A DNA stretch of 64,000 nt, taken from NCBI RefSeq assembly GCF_007097395.1, contig NZ_VKDC01000005.1:124001-188000 (forward strand). Reading direction: 5' to 3'. Both the position numbers and the translations under genes were made by a program. The notes beneath the pieces were generated by a model. The model had not been told where the DNA came from, did no database searches, and saw nothing but the letters and a program-made list of their open reading frames with translations. The number at the start of each line of letters is the position of its first letter. Positions within the stretch are counted from its first letter, which is position 1. Below are positions 26,548 through 36,486 of the stretch, piece after piece. Origin of the DNA: Fulvivirga sp. M361. Lineage in GTDB: Bacteria; Bacteroidota; Bacteroidia; Cytophagales; Cyclobacteriaceae.

Positions 26548-27966
26548 ATGAGTACACGAAAAGAAGTTGACCTACTCGGTGAATTGACCATCGATGAAAA
26601 GCGCTACTATGGCGTTCATACCCAAAGGGCTATTGACAATTTTCAAATCTCAAACACAAAAATTGGTGACTACCCTTTCTTTGTAAAAGGCATGGTTATC
26701 ACCAAAAAGGCCTGCGCCCTGGCTAACAAAGAAATCGGCACCATTCCTGCTGATAAGGCGGACATGATCCTTGAAGCATGTGATGAAATACTTGACAATT
26801 TAAAAAAGTATGCTGTTTGTTTTCCTACTGATGTATTTCAAGGTGGTGCGGGTACGTCAGTAAACATGAATGCGAACGAGGTAATTGCCAATTCAGCCCT
26901 TGAACTTGCCGGACATCCTAAAGGGAGCTATGACATACTTCATCCCAATGATCATGTGAACAAATCTCAATCTACTAACGATGCCTACCCCACCGGTTTC
27001 CGTGTAGCGATATATTTTTACATCAATTCTTTACTGGAAAAGATCAACCACCTGAATACGCACCTGGATAAAAAGGCCGCGGAGTTCACCAAAGTGATCA
27101 AAATGGGGCGCACCCAGTTACAGGATGCTGTACCGATGTCGCTGGGGGATGAATTTGCAGCCTGGTCCATCAACCTGAAAGAGGAAACAAAAAACCTCAA
27201 AAAGTGCCGGGACCTAATTTTAGAAGTAAACCTGGGGGCCACAGCCATTGGTACGGGAGTAAATGCAGCCAAAGGTTTTAGTGAAATATCCATCGGACAT
27301 TTAGAACGGTTAACCAAGGCCAGTTTTGTAAAAGCGGCCAACCTGATCGAAGCCACTTCAGATACAGGAGCATACGTAATGATCTCCGGGGCACTTAAAA
27401 GGACTGCTGTCAAATTATCGAAAATATGCAATGACTTACGTTTATTGTCTTCCGGCCCCAGATGTGGGCTCAATGAAATTAATCTACCGGAACTACAGGC
27501 CGGTTCTTCCATTATGCCTGCCAAGGTAAACCCGGTCATTCCGGAAGTGGTGAACCAGGTATGTTACAAGATCATTGGTAATGACGTGACCATATCTTTT
27601 GCTGCCGAAGCCGGTCAATTACAATTGAACGTAATGGAACCCGTTATAGCACAATGTATGTTTGAATCTATTGAATTACTGTCTAACGCCTGTATGACGC
27701 TGACGGATAAATGCATCACCGGCATTACCGCCAATGCAGAGCACACAAAACAGATGGTCCTGAATTCAGTAGGTCTTATCACTTTTTTAAACCCATTCAT
27801 CGGACACCATATGGGCGATGTCATTGGAAAAGAAGCCGTGGCTACGGGAAAAACCATCCGTGAATTGATCCTGGAAAAGGAACTGTTATCGGAAGAAGAA
27901 TTAGACCGCATTTTGAGTGTCGAAAACCTGATGCACCCGGAATATAAGGCGGAACTCCATGTATGA
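26548..27966 (+). CDS. aspA: Aspartate ammonia-lyase
   Basis: 472 residues, the full length of aspartase. It deaminates aspartate reversibly to fumarate and ammonia as a cytosolic tetramer. Recognised by the family signature [11 protein letters not shown] near residues 317-327 (with the catalytic loop Ser in GSS), [16 protein letters not shown] and [11 protein letters not shown], which separate aspartase from fumarase by overall similarity. Following it in the same direction is the fumarate reductase/succinate dehydrogenase operon, so fumarate made here can be reduced to succinate. A strong stem-loop (27981-28015) separates the two units. Confidence 0.93.
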   Translation: MSTRKEVDLLGELTIDEKRYYGVHTQRAIDNFQISNTKIGDYPFFVKGMVITKKACALANKEIGTIPADKADMILEACDEILDNLKKYAVCFPTDVFQGGAGTSVNMNANEVIANSALELAGHPKGSYDILHPNDHVNKSQSTNDAYPTGFRVAIYFYINSLLEKINHLNTHLDKKAAEFTKVIKMGRTQLQDAVPMSLGDEFAAWSINLKEETKNLKKCRDLILEVNLGATAIGTGVNAAKGFSEISIGHLERLTKASFVKAANLIEATSDTGAYVMISGALKRTAVKLSKICNDLRLLSSGPRCGLNEINLPELQAGSSIMPAKVNPVIPEVVNQVCYKIIGNDVTISFAAEAGQLQLNVMEPVIAQCMFESIELLSNACMTLTDKCITGITANAEHTKQMVLNSVGLITFLNPFIGHHMGDVIGKEAVATGKTIRELILEKELLSEEELDRILSVENLMHPEYKAELHV

Positions 27967-27976
27967 TTTTTATCAT
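27963..27976. promoter_or_regulatory. Crp/Fnr-type palindrome upstream of frd/sdh operon
   Basis: ATGATTTTTATCAT: perfect arms ATGAT / ATCAT with a 4-nt spacer, the geometry of an Fnr-like site (TGAT-N4-ATCA). It overlaps the aspA stop codon and lies 174 bp upstream of the sdhC start. Near-identical copies lie upstream of the DASS transporter and pta-ackA. Confidence 0.5.
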
Positions 27977-27980
27977 TAGC

Positions 27981-28015
27981 GATAACCAAGGAAACAATAT
28001 ATTTTCCTGGTTATC
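27981..28015 (+). terminator. Stem-loop after aspA
   Basis: GATAACCAAGGAAA and its near-complement TTTTCCTGGTTATC give a 13-bp stem with one bulged A. It starts 15 bp after the aspA stop. Likely intrinsic terminator for aspA, although no long U-run follows. Confidence 0.55.
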
Positions 28016-28149
28016 AATATCTTAATCAACTGTCTGATTCAGTTGGAAGGAGACGCAAACCTGTTTGCCATCATCCTCATGAAAAAAGTGATGAATCCCG
28101 ACTTTAAAGAGAGTACTTTGTAATTGTAAACAGAGCAAAAACGTATTCT

Positions 28150-28803
28150 ATGTTCTTAAGAAAAAGTATCATCGCCACCAGTGGTTTATTTCTTTGCCTT
28201 TTCCTGATCGTTCACCTCTCTGCCAATTTTATACTCTTATTGCCTGAAGAAGTAGCACGCGAAGCATACAATGGCTATTCCACCACACTCAGGGAAAGTC
28301 CGGTCATAAAAGTTGTAGCTTATGCTCTTTACGCTTCTATCTTCTTCCATGTCCTCTATGGCATTATCGTTACCTATAAAAACAGGAAAGCCAAGCCCCA
28401 CAGATATGTGGTAAACCGCAGCCAGGAAAACAGTACCTGGACCTCTCAAAACATGGGGTTGATTGGGATGTTCATTTTACTTTTTATCGTCGTTCATCTT
28501 GCTAATTTCTGGGCCAGGGTAAAGCTGGGAATAGGAGCACCGGTAGGGCTGGACAGTGCGGGTAATGTAGATGTTTATGAAGTGACCTACAGCTTGTTCC
28601 AGAACATCTACTTTGTGCTTTTCTATACATTACTCATGATCCCATTGGGGTGGCACCTGGATCATGGCTTGAAAAGCGCCTTTAAAACCCTTGGTTTTTA
28701 TCATAAAAAGGGACTTGCCGTAGTAAGCAAAATTTCCCTGATCTACGCGACCATTATGTCGGTTGGGTTCGGGATCATTCCGTTGGTCGTTTACTTTAAA
28801 TAA
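28150..28803 (+). CDS. sdhC: Succinate dehydrogenase/fumarate reductase cytochrome b subunit
   Basis: 217 residues with five transmembrane helices, the single-subunit di-haem (type B) anchor of Bacteroidota and Epsilonproteobacteria. Conserved His residues in the helices (VHLSANF, FHVLYG, VHLANF, HLDHGL) are the expected haem ligands. It anchors the flavoprotein and iron-sulfur subunits and carries electrons to or from menaquinone. Next gene starts 8 bp later. Confidence 0.92.
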   Translation: MFLRKSIIATSGLFLCLFLIVHLSANFILLLPEEVAREAYNGYSTTLRESPVIKVVAYALYASIFFHVLYGIIVTYKNRKAKPHRYVVNRSQENSTWTSQNMGLIGMFILLFIVVHLANFWARVKLGIGAPVGLDSAGNVDVYEVTYSLFQNIYFVLFYTLLMIPLGWHLDHGLKSAFKTLGFYHKKGLAVVSKISLIYATIMSVGFGIIPLVVYFK

Positions 28804-28811
28804 CACGTATC

Positions 28812-30719
28812 ATGTTAAATGCTAAAGTTCCCGAAGGAAAAATAGAAGAAAAGTGGCGAAATTATCAGGCGCAAAGTCGTTTGGTAAACCCCGCCAATAA
28901 GAAGAAACTTAAAGTCATTGTTGTAGGATCAGGGCTTGCCGGGGCCGGAGCTGCTGCTACATTGGCAGAATTAGGCTATGACATCTCCTGCTTCTGCTAC
29001 CAGGATTCCGCCAGACGGGCCCACTCAGTGGCTGCACAGGGAGGGGTAAACGCCGCCAAAAACTACCAGCACGATGGGGACAGTGTTTGGCGTATGTTTT
29101 ATGATACACTCAAAGGCGGTGATTTCAGGTCGCGCGAAGCCAATGTCTATCGTCTGGCTGAGCTCTCCGCTCCTTTGATAGATCATTTTACACAACAAGG
29201 GGTACCTTTCGCCCGTGAATATGGCGGGGTATTGGTCAATCGAAGTTTTGGAGGAGTGCAGGTAGAACGGACCTTTTATGCCCGCGGTCAAACCGGCCAG
29301 CAACTCTTACTCGCAGCTTACTCACAGCTCAATAAAATGATCCGTGCCAGGAAGGTGGAGATGTTTACACGACATGAGATGCTGGACCTGGTGGTTATTG
29401 ATGGAAAAGCCAAAGGGATCATCGCACGTGACTTACAAAGTGGGAAGATCAGACGATTTGCTGCCGATGCCGTAGTACTGGCCACAGGAGGTTATTCAAG
29501 GGTATTCCGGTTATCCACATTGGCCATTGGCTGTAATGGTAGTGCCCTTTGGAAGGCCCACAAACGAGGGGCGTTCTTCGCCTCACCGAGTTTTACACAA
29601 ATACACCCTACTGCCCTGCCCCAGTCCAGTGAAGCACAATCCAAACTCACCCTGATGTCGGAGTCTTTACGCAATGACGGGAGGATCTGGGTGCCTAAAA
29701 CCAAAGGGGATACACGAAAGGCCAATGACATCCCGGAAGAAGAACGTGACTATTACCTGGAACGGCGCTATCCCAGCTTCGGAAACCTGGCCCCAAGGGA
29801 TATTGCTTCACGGGCAGCCAAAGAAAGAATAGACGCGGGTTATGGGATTGGCAGGCTCAAAAATGCCGTTTACCTGGACTTCAAACACGCGATCGAACGG
29901 TTTGGGATGGAGACGGTCAACGATCGTTATGGTAACCTGTTCACCATGTACAAAAAGATCACCGGTATTGATGCGTACACCGAACCTATGCAGATATCGC
30001 CAGCGGCTCATTTCTCTATGGGCGGCTTGTGGGTAGATTATGAATTGATGACGACCATACCGGGATTGTATGCCGTAGGAGAATGCAACTTTTCTGATCA
30101 TGGGGCGAACCGGCTCGGCGCTAATTCCTTATTGCAAGCCAGCGTGGACGGATACTTTATCTTACCTAATACCATCAACAACTACCTGGCGCAGGCGCTA
30201 AAGGAAGAACATGAAACCACAGAACATCCTGAATTCAGTAAAGTGGAGCAAGAAGTAAAAGAGCACATTGATCACATTCTGGCAGTAAACGGCTGCAAAA
30301 CTGTGGACCACTTCCACAGGGAACTAGGCAAGGTAATGTGGCAGGAATGCGCCATGAGCAGGAACAAATCGGGACTACAAAAGGCCATAGGACAGATCAA
30401 AAAAATCCGCGAGGACTTTTGGACGGAAGTAAACGTCACCGGACACAGCAATGAGCTGAATACGGAACTGGAAAAAGCACTCCGGCTGGCGGATTTTATT
30501 GAACTCGGGATATTAATGTGTACGGACGCGCTGGACCGTGAAGAATCCTGTGGTGCACATTTCCGGGAAGAATACCAGACCGAAGACGGAGAAGCCGTAC
30601 GGGTAGATGATAAATACGCCTTTGTATCTGCCTGGGAGTATTCGAATGGGGATTTCAAATTACATAAAGAGCCATTGGATTTTGAATTTATTCAACCCAG
30701 TGTGCGAAGCTATAAATAA
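28812..30719 (+). CDS. sdhA: Succinate dehydrogenase/fumarate reductase flavoprotein subunit
   Basis: 635 residues. FAD-binding motif [20 protein letters not shown] near residue 37, the covalent-FAD His region ([15 protein letters not shown], about 70-84), and the substrate/FAD domain strings HPTALPQSS and [10 protein letters not shown]. The family is fumarate reductase/succinate dehydrogenase; with the single cytochrome b subunit and a neighbouring aspA, reduction of fumarate is the likelier direction under low oxygen. Cytoplasmic face of the inner membrane. Confidence 0.94.
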   Translation: MLNAKVPEGKIEEKWRNYQAQSRLVNPANKKKLKVIVVGSGLAGAGAAATLAELGYDISCFCYQDSARRAHSVAAQGGVNAAKNYQHDGDSVWRMFYDTLKGGDFRSREANVYRLAELSAPLIDHFTQQGVPFAREYGGVLVNRSFGGVQVERTFYARGQTGQQLLLAAYSQLNKMIRARKVEMFTRHEMLDLVVIDGKAKGIIARDLQSGKIRRFAADAVVLATGGYSRVFRLSTLAIGCNGSALWKAHKRGAFFASPSFTQIHPTALPQSSEAQSKLTLMSESLRNDGRIWVPKTKGDTRKANDIPEEERDYYLERRYPSFGNLAPRDIASRAAKERIDAGYGIGRLKNAVYLDFKHAIERFGMETVNDRYGNLFTMYKKITGIDAYTEPMQISPAAHFSMGGLWVDYELMTTIPGLYAVGECNFSDHGANRLGANSLLQASVDGYFILPNTINNYLAQALKEEHETTEHPEFSKVEQEVKEHIDHILAVNGCKTVDHFHRELGKVMWQECAMSRNKSGLQKAIGQIKKIREDFWTEVNVTGHSNELNTELEKALRLADFIELGILMCTDALDREESCGAHFREEYQTEDGEAVRVDDKYAFVSAWEYSNGDFKLHKEPLDFEFIQPSVRSYK

Positions 30720-30725
30720 ACAACA

Positions 30726-31469
30726 ATGAAGGTTACATTTCAAATCTGGAGGCAAGACGGCCCCACAGACAAGGGCCGTTTAAAAGACTATGAAGTAGAT
30801 GGGTTAACGGAAGACATGTCTTTTTTAGAAGCGCTGGACCACCTGAATGAATTGCTTGTTTTGAAAAATGAGAAGGTCATTGCCTATGAATATGATTGCC
30901 GTGAAGGTATCTGTGGGCAGTGCGGTATCTTTATCAATGGCCGCGCCCATGGCCCTCATGCTAATATGACCACTTGTCAGCTTCACATGCGCAGCTTCAA
31001 TGATGGCGATACCATTGTGGTGGAACCGTGGCGTGCCCAGGCATTTCCGGTAGTAAAGGACCTGATAGTGGACCGATCAGCGCTGGACAGAATCATAGAA
31101 CAAGGGGGGTACATCAGCGCTAAAACGGGAACCGCTCCTGAAGCCAATAGCATTCCTATTGGTAAAGACGTGGCCGATAAAGCGATGGACGCTGCGGCCT
31201 GTATCGGATGCGGGGCATGTGTAGCTACCTGTAAGAATGCTTCAGCAGCTTTATTCACCTCCGCCAAGATCAATCATCTGAATTCATTGCCTCAAGGCAA
31301 ACCCGAACAACACCGGCGCGTACTGGAAATGACCAAACAAATGGCCTATGAAGGATTCGGACATTGTACATTTACCGGCGCTTGCGAGGTGGAATGCCCG
31401 GAAGGTATATCCATCGTCAATATTGCTGAATTAAATGCCAGAATATTAAAGGCCAGGCTATTAGGTTAG
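30726..31469 (+). CDS. sdhB: Succinate dehydrogenase/fumarate reductase iron-sulfur subunit
   Basis: 247 residues. Cysteines for the [2Fe-2S] cluster (CREGICGQCG, about 58-67, and TTCQLH at about 81), the [4Fe-4S] cluster (CIGCGACVATC, about 158-168) and the [3Fe-4S] cluster (CTFTGACEVECPEG, about 215-228) are all present. It bridges the flavoprotein and the membrane subunit. Starts 6 bp after sdhA; three-gene operon order C-A-B. Confidence 0.94.
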   Translation: MKVTFQIWRQDGPTDKGRLKDYEVDGLTEDMSFLEALDHLNELLVLKNEKVIAYEYDCREGICGQCGIFINGRAHGPHANMTTCQLHMRSFNDGDTIVVEPWRAQAFPVVKDLIVDRSALDRIIEQGGYISAKTGTAPEANSIPIGKDVADKAMDAAACIGCGACVATCKNASAALFTSAKINHLNSLPQGKPEQHRRVLEMTKQMAYEGFGHCTFTGACEVECPEGISIVNIAELNARILKARLLG

Positions 31470-31483
31470 ACTGGCAAAGTGTG

Positions 31484-31503
31484 ATCTTCAAGCAAATGAA
31501 GAT
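31484..31503. terminator. Short hairpin between convergent genes
   Basis: Seven-bp arms ATCTTCA / TGAAGAT with a 6-nt loop, just after sdhB and before the end of the opposing gene. Possible two-way terminator. Confidence 0.4.
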
Positions 31504-31543
31504 AGTAGCAGCATGACACATAGCCCTTTATAATCGAAACGTA

Positions 31544-32065
31544 TTATTGATTCCCTTCAAAAACTGTGTTGAAACCAGAAGCCAAATAGTTAGCTTCCTG
31601 GAAGGCACGTTCTTCCTTAGCATAAATAAATGAATGGACAGGAGTGGGTTTGTCGGCATATAATAAAACTCTATGATCCGTTATATTTCCTGATAACGTG
31701 GGACTAATGCCGTTAGGAGTGTTGGTGGCCTTGTACTGAACTGATTTAAGCTTTACTTTTATTATTTTGGGTAGCTCTACCCATTCACCGAATTTATATC
31801 CGCAAAGTGAGAAATATTCTTTGCTCCTGTTTCCGGCAAAATCGATGAGTATTCCATGGTAAGACGAAACGATTACCAACCCGATGGCAATAGCCCCTGT
31901 TCCTACTAAAAGGATCTTTTCAAAAGAACTATCACTTTCTAAAATGGTCGGACTAATCAATGCAAATAATCCTGCAGCTATCAGTATCAAACCCAAGAGG
32001 TGTGGCCCGGAAAAAAGATTACGTTTTTTGAAATTATAGTTTTTGATAGATATCCGTTCTTTCAT
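31544..32065 (-). CDS. Hypothetical membrane protein
   Basis: 173 residues. Two transmembrane helices at about 22-40 and 50-68 (LLGLILIAAGLFALI and ILLVGTGAIAIGLVIV), followed by a soluble beta-rich region of about 100 residues that could be a PH-like fold. No family recognised with confidence. Stand-alone gene, convergent with sdhB. Confidence 0.55.
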   Translation of the reverse strand: MKERISIKNYNFKKRNLFSGPHLLGLILIAAGLFALISPTILESDSSFEKILLVGTGAIAIGLVIVSSYHGILIDFAGNRSKEYFSLCGYKFGEWVELPKIIKVKLKSVQYKATNTPNGISPTLSGNITDHRVLLYADKPTPVHSFIYAKEERAFQEANYLASGFNTVFEGNQ

Positions 32066-32534
32066 GTAACATCAAAATAAATAACGCAGGGTTGCCCTTG
32101 TTGCTTTCTTCTAAACTAATACATTGAACGATCTACTGCAAGTAGATGGGCTGGCCCTGTAAACCGCTTTTAAGTAGGCTGCTCATGAAAAATGATTTCG
32201 GTGTAAAAGTGATCCTTATTGCCTTTGATTAGCATTTTTTCAAAACCAAGAGATGATCTTTTACCTCGAAATCCGGTGATTTAGCCACTTTTTGGAGTTC
32301 TAAGTTCGGTTTTCATTTTCTTTTGCACGCCCAAAAGAAAAGGGCGCCACGGCTAAAGTCCGTTTTCCCTGCAAAATGCACAAAACCAGCTCCTTAGGCC
32401 TGCCTACACACCACCCTCAAACGGACCGCACTACCCGTGGACCACCAGCCGCACAGTTTTATATGAATTATCATGAGTGGCCTAAGTAGATCAATCTACT
32501 TGAAATTTTAGTCTTTAAAGAAAAGATCAGTGTG
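32066..32534. other. Intergenic element bounded by matching hairpins
   Basis: 469 bp without a gene. Near each end is a hairpin with the same stem: ATCTACT-gca-AGTAGAT (32131-32147) and AAGTAGAT-ca-ATCTACTT (32484-32501). Between them is a segment (about 32325-32450) containing CCCAAAAGAAAAGGGCGCC and GGCTAAAGTCCGTTTTCCCT, which looks like a non-coding repeat seen between genes in related organisms; that link is from memory. Could be a non-autonomous mobile element. No ORF supported. Confidence 0.4.
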
Positions 32535-34583
32535 TCAGTTAACCTTCAAAGCTGCCTCAGCACTATCAAAATAAGGTATATTGATCAGGTAAGTATTCTT
32601 TTTTGATTTTACCTCAAGTTTGATCTCATTATCATTCTCTGAAAGTATTTTTGATCTCAATAAAGGCACCTTCTTTTTTGAAGGTTGGAGTATCCAAATA
32701 AACGTTGAATTTGAACTAATGTCTATACCATAACTGCTAGCGACATTCTGTTCATATACATTATACATTGAACTGTACCAACCTTGCGGTGTTGGCTTTT
32801 CCCTGCCTTTAATGAGGTCAATTCCAAAATTGTGGCTGCCTACGGGAATAATAGCCAGATTACCTTCATCATGATCGGTTTTTACTACAGGTCCATCCTG
32901 TAGCACCTTACACCTGGGATGCCAATGCCACAACGTTTCAATATGTCTGGGCCTATCGGTCAATATTCTATCGACTATGACCCAAAAATCCCCCCGAACA
33001 TAAAAAACCGATCGAATGTGTTTCACCTCCCCTTCTACATTGTTGTAGGCATCAAACGAACTGGTAGCGAAGTCAAATTCATCTGTGATCTTATACGTAT
33101 TTTTTCCAAGCGGTTCTTTGGCTACCGGTGGCCCCTGCCCCTGTCCTTTGCCATCTATCATGATAATATTATGAGCAGCACTGCCAAGGGCATAAGACCT
33201 GAATTTCTTGGCCACTTCACCCGTATATGCAAACCTTCCGGCATCCACCAGTAAGTCTTTTCCATACGCAGATACCGAAATATGCAATTTGTCATTATGT
33301 TGATGCCCGATGCCCCAGGGTCCGATATCAAACATGGACCAGTGTCCATCTTGAGTGTAACCACTGCGGGATATCAATTGCCCGGCCCATGGATAAAAAT
33401 AGGACACCTCTCCCTTAGGTTGAATTCCGGACACTCCGTTGGTAACCATATACTCCCAATCCGGCCGATCATATTTTTTTGCAGCTACTAAAATTGTATC
33501 ACGATTATAGTTTAAGTCACTATCGTTGGTCAGCGCTCCAAAACCATTTGGACGTATGGATTTGGCCAGGTAGTCATACATTTTTTCCAAAGTTTGGGTA
33601 AAAGTACCTGGTATATTTTTGCCGGCTAATTCACAAGTCGCTTGGAACTCTTCAAAATTCGTGAGTGCTACATGATGATAATGTGAGGCCAACTCCTTCT
33701 GCACTCCATCGGAATAAACCTGTTCTTTTATACTTTCGGTCATTTTACGCATAGCGTATTCCAGCCATTCATCTGATTTCCTGTATTCCGGAAAATTTGC
33801 CGCCACCACGGCAAGAGCAGATAGCTCCATCGTCAACCAGTTCCCCCCCAAATGGTACTGGCGATTGTAATCTGCATGATCGGGCAGACTGCTGAGTATC
33901 AGCAGTTGGGTAGCTGGTGAAACCTGTTCGTTATTTATGAGTCCATAAAAAATACGTGTCCATTGCTTACCTCTAAATGATACTTCCAACCCACGCCATA
34001 TTGACCCCCAGCCTTTTTTTGCAGGATAAGGTTGGCTTTTGATAATAAAATCCCTTAAAAACAAGTCAATATACCTAAGGTATTTTAAGTTTCCTGTTTC
34101 CATATAAGTATCAAAAACACTGCCTAATTGATCATGTCTGTTCAAGAGCCAGGCCCACTCTTTATCGTTATTAGGGCCGGTGTAATACCAATCCCGATGC
34201 CCGTCTTCAACAACCGGCACTTCCCCTCTGACATTCTGAATGGTAAAAACATTGTTTAAAATTGTATCGGCAAGGGCATCTGTTTCGTCTGTTTTCACAG
34301 GTGGTTTTCTTCTCAGATGTGAAGCAGTTTTACTGGTTTTGTAGTAGGCAAGCAAATGATTACAGGCATCTGCCATCCGTCCTTTTTCTTTCGCAGCTTT
34401 CACATTTTCCATTCCGGGATAGTCCAGGTCAAACTGGATGAACATGTTTTGTATTAATGCTGGGTAGTTCTCGCACAAAGCTTCAACGGTAGTGATCTCT
34501 TTCCAGTTTTTCTGCCCGAAAACACTACCTAAAGCGGAAATGAGAAAACAGACGATCAAGGTGTTTCTAAAGAATAATGCCAT
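32535..34583 (-). CDS. Heparinase II/III family polysaccharide lyase-like protein
   Basis: 682 residues with a signal peptide (LIVCFLISALGSVFGQ). The N-terminal half is an alpha/alpha toroid (Hepar_II_III_N-like; GGNWLTMELSALAVVAANFPE, then DGVQKELASHYHHVAL), and the C-terminal half is the heparinase II/III beta-sandwich domain (GIGHQHNDKLHISV, DLLVDAGRFAY). Tyr and His in SHYHH and GHQHND are plausible catalytic residues. These enzymes cleave uronic-acid polysaccharides (alginate, heparin-like glycans or ulvan-like) by beta-elimination in the periplasm. The exact substrate is not predictable. Not part of a susC/susD locus. Confidence 0.85.
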   Translation of the reverse strand: MALFFRNTLIVCFLISALGSVFGQKNWKEITTVEALCENYPALIQNMFIQFDLDYPGMENVKAAKEKGRMADACNHLLAYYKTSKTASHLRRKPPVKTDETDALADTILNNVFTIQNVRGEVPVVEDGHRDWYYTGPNNDKEWAWLLNRHDQLGSVFDTYMETGNLKYLRYIDLFLRDFIIKSQPYPAKKGWGSIWRGLEVSFRGKQWTRIFYGLINNEQVSPATQLLILSSLPDHADYNRQYHLGGNWLTMELSALAVVAANFPEYRKSDEWLEYAMRKMTESIKEQVYSDGVQKELASHYHHVALTNFEEFQATCELAGKNIPGTFTQTLEKMYDYLAKSIRPNGFGALTNDSDLNYNRDTILVAAKKYDRPDWEYMVTNGVSGIQPKGEVSYFYPWAGQLISRSGYTQDGHWSMFDIGPWGIGHQHNDKLHISVSAYGKDLLVDAGRFAYTGEVAKKFRSYALGSAAHNIIMIDGKGQGQGPPVAKEPLGKNTYKITDEFDFATSSFDAYNNVEGEVKHIRSVFYVRGDFWVIVDRILTDRPRHIETLWHWHPRCKVLQDGPVVKTDHDEGNLAIIPVGSHNFGIDLIKGREKPTPQGWYSSMYNVYEQNVASSYGIDISSNSTFIWILQPSKKKVPLLRSKILSENDNEIKLEVKSKKNTYLINIPYFDSAEAALKVN

Positions 34584-34795
34584 TCGTTGTAATTAACGTA
34601 TTAACAGAGGATAAGCCCGGCTTTTAAGTTTAGTCTAAGCTAGCCTATCATGAAGTCCGTAGCAAGTACATCGTTTGCTTTTGAAGTTGCAGCGATAAAG
34701 CCGTGGCAACCTCCATAAGAGAGGAAGGCCACAACTTTTTTAATTTCAAGGTTCATTAAAACCAATAACTTCCACGATAATTTTTCTCAAGTGGG

Positions 34796-35671
34796 TCAAT
34801 GGTGGAGCTTCTTATGTCCCGGTTCGTATATCAGTCTTAAAAAAGAACTGAACCTTTGATTTTCCCTGTTTATAGGTATCCCGGTTACAATACCGACCAA
34901 TAAATTATCAGCAATACCCACCCTCATCTGAGGTCTTATGGTCATATCAAAATCGCTTTTTTCAAAGGTTTTGTTAAACTCTATCCCTATAAAATTTCTT
35001 GTCCCTGTGATCATATAGTGAAAGTTGCTGTTTACCTCCCAACTTGTACGTGTTGCACCATTATGGAAATGGTGTTCAATTTTCGGCCCTGTATACACCA
35101 ACGTGTGAAAATGGTCATCCCAACGCTTAGCGGCAATGAAGAATGGATTATAAACGTTTCCCTGAAACAAATCATCTTTGCCATAATTGTCGAATTCGGT
35201 CAGTTCAAACTCATGAATGTAACCGATGGCCATACTTGTTTTATGTTTTTCAGATACAAAAAATGAGTATTGGGCTGCTAGTTTTAAACTGTTCAGACTA
35301 CTACTTGGGGCAGCTTCATTTTCGCCCATGGTATTATAATAAAAAGAAAATGGCAGTTCTACTTCAAGGCCAAGCCTGTCTACAGGCGCCCATTCATACT
35401 CTACCAAGGCTTCATATTCATCATAGTTTTCATTATCTGCTATTCCAAATCCAACGTTCCACTCTTTTTCACCTTTTCGGGCGCCAAGGTCCCGGATAAG
35501 GTCTATATAAAGTGGTTCTGCATGCAGTACTTTATCAGGTTCGTGTTTGTCTTCCACCTCATAAATGTAGAGGCTGTCCATGGTGGTTTTATGGTCTTCT
35601 ATTTGAGCGAAAGCTTTTGTTGAGGGTAATGCTATTATTAAAAAAGTGTATACGAGAAATTCACGTTTCAT
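34796..35671 (-). CDS. Putative outer-membrane beta-barrel protein
   Basis: 291 residues with a signal peptide (LVYTFLIIALPSTKAFAQ). The mature part begins HAEPLYIDLIRDLGARKGEKEWNVG-like sequence and continues as alternating strands (EVELPFSFYY, ALVEYEWAPVDRLGLE), ending in a bulky residue region. I recall this family from Bacteroidota genomes near heavy-metal or copper genes, without a proven function. Downstream of the small protein at 35755 by about 80 bp; the two may form a unit. Confidence 0.5.
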   Translation of the reverse strand: MKREFLVYTFLIIALPSTKAFAQIEDHKTTMDSLYIYEVEDKHEPDKVLHAEPLYIDLIRDLGARKGEKEWNVGFGIADNENYDEYEALVEYEWAPVDRLGLEVELPFSFYYNTMGENEAAPSSSLNSLKLAAQYSFFVSEKHKTSMAIGYIHEFELTEFDNYGKDDLFQGNVYNPFFIAAKRWDDHFHTLVYTGPKIEHHFHNGATRTSWEVNSNFHYMITGTRNFIGIEFNKTFEKSDFDMTIRPQMRVGIADNLLVGIVTGIPINRENQRFSSFLRLIYEPGHKKLHH

Positions 35672-35754
35672 TTTAATTTGTTTTAATTATTGGGCAATAG
35701 ATAGTCTCCTGTTCTCAGGACGAAAACAGGTTACGGGTCAATTCCGTGAATGAA

Positions 35755-36144
35755 TTAAGCTTCTGGCGGTGGGGAGTAAACTTCTAAATAATGAGAGGGG
35801 GTGTATAGAAAATACATTGAATTTCCTTGGCTTCTTTCTGCATTAGCATTGCCTTTAGGAATTGATTCAAAAGAAGGCAGAATAAAATGGTCTATTGCAG
35901 TGTGATTTTTAAACGTTGTATGCGGATTAGAATCATTGTCATCGAGCTCCGGAATGGCATCTTCACATCCTAAAAGTTTTTCAAGTACTATTTCAATGAT
36001 ACTCTCCTGATCGTTATAAGATAAGTCTTCCGGCACAGTATTTGGCAATGCATCGGGTGAATCAACACATATGTTAAGCATGTACAGCGCCATAAAGCCA
36101 TAAAAGAAGCTTATAAAGCTACTATTTCTTAGTTGTCTCAGCAT
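35755..36144 (-). CDS. Hypothetical protein with TM anchor and acidic Asp/Glu-rich region
   Basis: 129 residues: an N-terminal hydrophobic segment (SSFISFFYGFMALYMLNIC), then an acidic stretch (ESIIEIVLEKLLGCEDAIPELDDNDSN) with His and Cys. I recall similar small proteins from heavy-metal efflux regions of Bacteroidota, but cannot prove it here. Same strand and upstream of the barrel protein at 34796. Confidence 0.55.
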   Translation of the reverse strand: MLRQLRNSSFISFFYGFMALYMLNICVDSPDALPNTVPEDLSYNDQESIIEIVLEKLLGCEDAIPELDDNDSNPHTTFKNHTAIDHFILPSFESIPKGNANAERSQGNSMYFLYTPSHYLEVYSPPPEA

Positions 36145-36255
36145 TTTAAAAAATAACTTCTACCTGGCTTCCTGTATTATTTAAACGACTTTATCATTAA
36201 CTTCCGGCTATAGTGAGTGGGGATTAGAAAGTATTTTTTATATCGCTCATCCACT

Positions 36256-36486
36256 TCATGGCTCAAATTTATCAATAATGACGGGCTTTCTAAGTACCAC
36301 GAAACTTTCATGATCGTCCACTTTTCCTCCTGGGTCATTATCACTCTCAATTTTATCTACCATAAGGGTAGTAAATCCAAGCTTATGGCCTGCATTCAGT
36401 TCGGAATTGGGGTTATTATTACCAATGGTATGGTGATAAAGCGTATGTTCCTGGCTTAATGAAAGTGTTTGCGCTAATCCCACCAT
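36256..36486 (-). CDS. Small hypothetical protein
   Basis: 76 residues, no family recognised. Its ATG overlaps the end of the DUF4253-type lipoprotein gene by 13 bp, which would fit translational coupling, but the sequence (HHTIGNNNPNSELNAGHKLG) could equally be a remnant of a larger gene. An opposite-strand frame of 80 codons covers the same bases, so the coding call is weak. Confidence 0.4.
   Translation of the reverse strand: MVGLAQTLSLSQEHTLYHHTIGNNNPNSELNAGHKLGFTTLMVDKIESDNDPGGKVDDHESFVVLRKPVIIDKFEP

Noticed and set aside
2713-34583. Idea of an alginate-use system linking the alginate-export-type barrel and the heparinase II/III protein
   Set aside because: The genes are 30 kb apart and the barrel belongs to a tyrosinase operon; the domain name alone does not imply alginate.
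36217-36459. 80-codon plus-strand frame overlapping the small minus-strand ORF at 36256-36486
   Set aside because: No supported features; the minus-strand frame has at least the coupling overlap with its neighbour.
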